6,790 bases of DNA, taken from NCBI GenBank assembly GCA_003482695.1, contig DMYC01000020.1:1-6790 (forward strand), given 5' to 3'. The notes under the pieces were generated by a model that was not told the DNA's origin, searched no databases, and saw only the letters and a list, made by a program, of their open reading frames with translations. A program made the translations under genes and the position numbers. Source of the DNA: Clostridiales bacterium UBA8960. GTDB taxonomy: Bacteria > Bacillota > Clostridia > Peptostreptococcales > Acidaminobacteraceae. Below are positions 5,861-6,790 of the stretch, in pieces (position 1 is the first letter of the stretch; each line of letters starts with the position of its first letter).

Positions 5861-6788
5861 AAAGCACGACTTCTATTCGAATCGTTTCATCACTGCTAAA
5901 TTGCTCTAAAACAGATCGCTTTACAATGACACTTTTGCTCGAAATGTGACATGCGCATGTGTTTCCGTTCATCATGACAGAAGAGATTTCAAAATGCTCT
6001 GGTGCCTTTTTCATTGGATTCAAATAGATGACTTCCAATAGTCTTCCAGCAAAAGTTGTTTTAATACTGGACTTGTCACCGTCAAACTGATCAGGCACAA
6101 GTTTAGGCTGAAGCAACAAATCTCCATATTCGCCTTTCACTCCATAAATTTCGGTCACGGTTGTTAGGAATAACCAACTTGCTGAGCCAGTCAGGTAATG
6201 ATATAGTCCTTTACCTTCCAGATTAAAATATTCTGGAATGCCAGGGTATATTTCATTTGTCCGGTTGGTTGCCAAATCATAAATTGAAGTGAACACCTCA
6301 TAGGCCTCTGAAATGAATCCACTTTTATAAAGTGCGTTCATATACATCACGACCATGTGACTAAAAATGGCACCGTTTTCTTTTTCGCCGTATTTAAAGG
6401 CAAATCCTCTTCCGAAGTTAAGCTTATTTGGTCCGAGGTTTGTATTTAACTTGTAGCCTCCGGTTGAAACATCTCGCAAGTATTTTTTTACAGCAGCATG
6501 CACTTGGGTGACTTGTTTTTGTGTAGCGGCGCCTGACATGATCGGAAAGACTTGCCCGGTTAGATTGATTCGAACGGCATCATTATGGAAGCCATCGACT
6601 CTTAATTGATCATCATTATAGTAGCCGTTGAAAAAACCTTCTTGATCCTTCTCTAGGAATTCTTCATTTCGAATGTGATTTAGAATCCAGTTGCCTTTGT
6701 CTCGTAAATCGCGTATCAACGTTTCAATGGAAATGGCCTCACGCGCTCCTGTAAAACTGTAGTAGATCGCCTGATAATAGGCATCCAG
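5859..6788 (-). CDS. GH94-like glycoside phosphorylase, C-terminal part (5' partial)
   Basis: The C-terminal 309 aa of a large carbohydrate-active enzyme of the GH94-like (cellobiose phosphorylase-type) group. These enzymes use phosphate to cleave beta-glucosides reversibly into a glucose 1-phosphate and a shortened sugar. The frame stays open upstream of a TTG at 6719 to the window edge, with LDAYYQAIYYSFTGAREAIS encoded there, so that TTG is internal. Recognisable (alpha/alpha)6-barrel segments are GFFNGYYNDD; VRINLTGQVFPIMSGAA; KENGAIFSHMVVMYMNAL; IYPGIPEYF and YLTGSASWLFLTTVTEIYGVKG; then LLLQPKLVP leads into the C-terminal beta domain. Compared with cellobiose phosphorylases, the catalytic Asp should lie just upstream of the window, so activity cannot be judged. 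The distinctive PEYFNLEGKGLYHYLTGSASWL segment may indicate a related phosphorylase family such as GH149 or GH161 rather than true cellobiose phosphorylase. Substrate unresolved. It converges on the polymerase operon with no functional link evident. Confidence 0.75.
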   Translation of the reverse strand: MDAYYQAIYYSFTGAREAISIETLIRDLRDKGNWILNHIRNEEFLEKDQEGFFNGYYNDDQLRVDGFHNDAVRINLTGQVFPIMSGAATQKQVTQVHAAVKKYLRDVSTGGYKLNTNLGPNKLNFGRGFAFKYGEKENGAIFSHMVVMYMNALYKSGFISEAYEVFTSIYDLATNRTNEIYPGIPEYFNLEGKGLYHYLTGSASWLFLTTVTEIYGVKGEYGDLLLQPKLVPDQFDGDKSSIKTTFAGRLLEVIYLNPMKKAPEHFEISSVMMNGNTCACHISSKSVIVKRSVLEQFSSDETIRIEVVL

Positions 6789-6790
6789 GC

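Overview
The window looks like chromosomal DNA from a member of the Bacillota, most likely a clostridial or Erysipelotrichia-type lineage. The pointers are a YesM-type sensor kinase, a HelD-type RNA polymerase-associated helicase, a UvrX/YqjW-like Y-family polymerase paired with a YolD-like protein, a Gram-positive GAAC-N4-GTTC LexA box, strong AGGAGG-like ribosome binding sites and sigma-A-type promoters. The genus cannot be named from this stretch. No tRNA, rRNA, CRISPR array, insertion sequence or prophage structural gene was seen.

Layout. The + strand opens inside a YesM-family sensor histidine kinase (5' end outside the window). After 64 nt comes a RimJ/RimL-type GNAT acetyltransferase with its own plausible promoter. 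A 12-bp perfect hairpin (2032-2059) lies between the acetyltransferase and the convergent - strand helD-like gene and can serve both. The helD-like gene (2062-3921, -) is a compact HelD of 619 aa. Its promoter lies in a 294-bp intergenic region that also holds a divergent + strand promoter, an intrinsic terminator about 35 bp beyond that promoter, and then the LexA-controlled promoter of the next operon. That operon (4216-5827, +) encodes a Y-family translesion polymerase and a YolD-like protein, overlapping by 11 bp. A 15-bp hairpin covers the YolD stop codon and separates the operon from the convergent - strand gene, which is the C-terminal part of a GH94-like glycoside phosphorylase running out of the window.

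Functional picture. The best-supported module is SOS-induced mutagenic repair: a LexA box overlaps the -35 of a promoter driving a polymerase with an intact catalytic triad and a beta-clamp-binding peptide, translationally coupled to its YolD partner. The helicase beside it is predicted to clear stalled RNA polymerase, so the pair could act on related damage situations, but no LexA box is seen at its promoter. The kinase and the phosphorylase both suggest carbohydrate sensing and use, but they lie at opposite ends and nothing here links them directly.

The most unexplained element is the promoter-terminator cassette at about 3999-4097. It has a complete extended -10 promoter and an intrinsic terminator with no normal gene between them. 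It could be a small RNA of about 60 nt, or a leader/attenuator that includes a 13-codon Cys-rich ORF.
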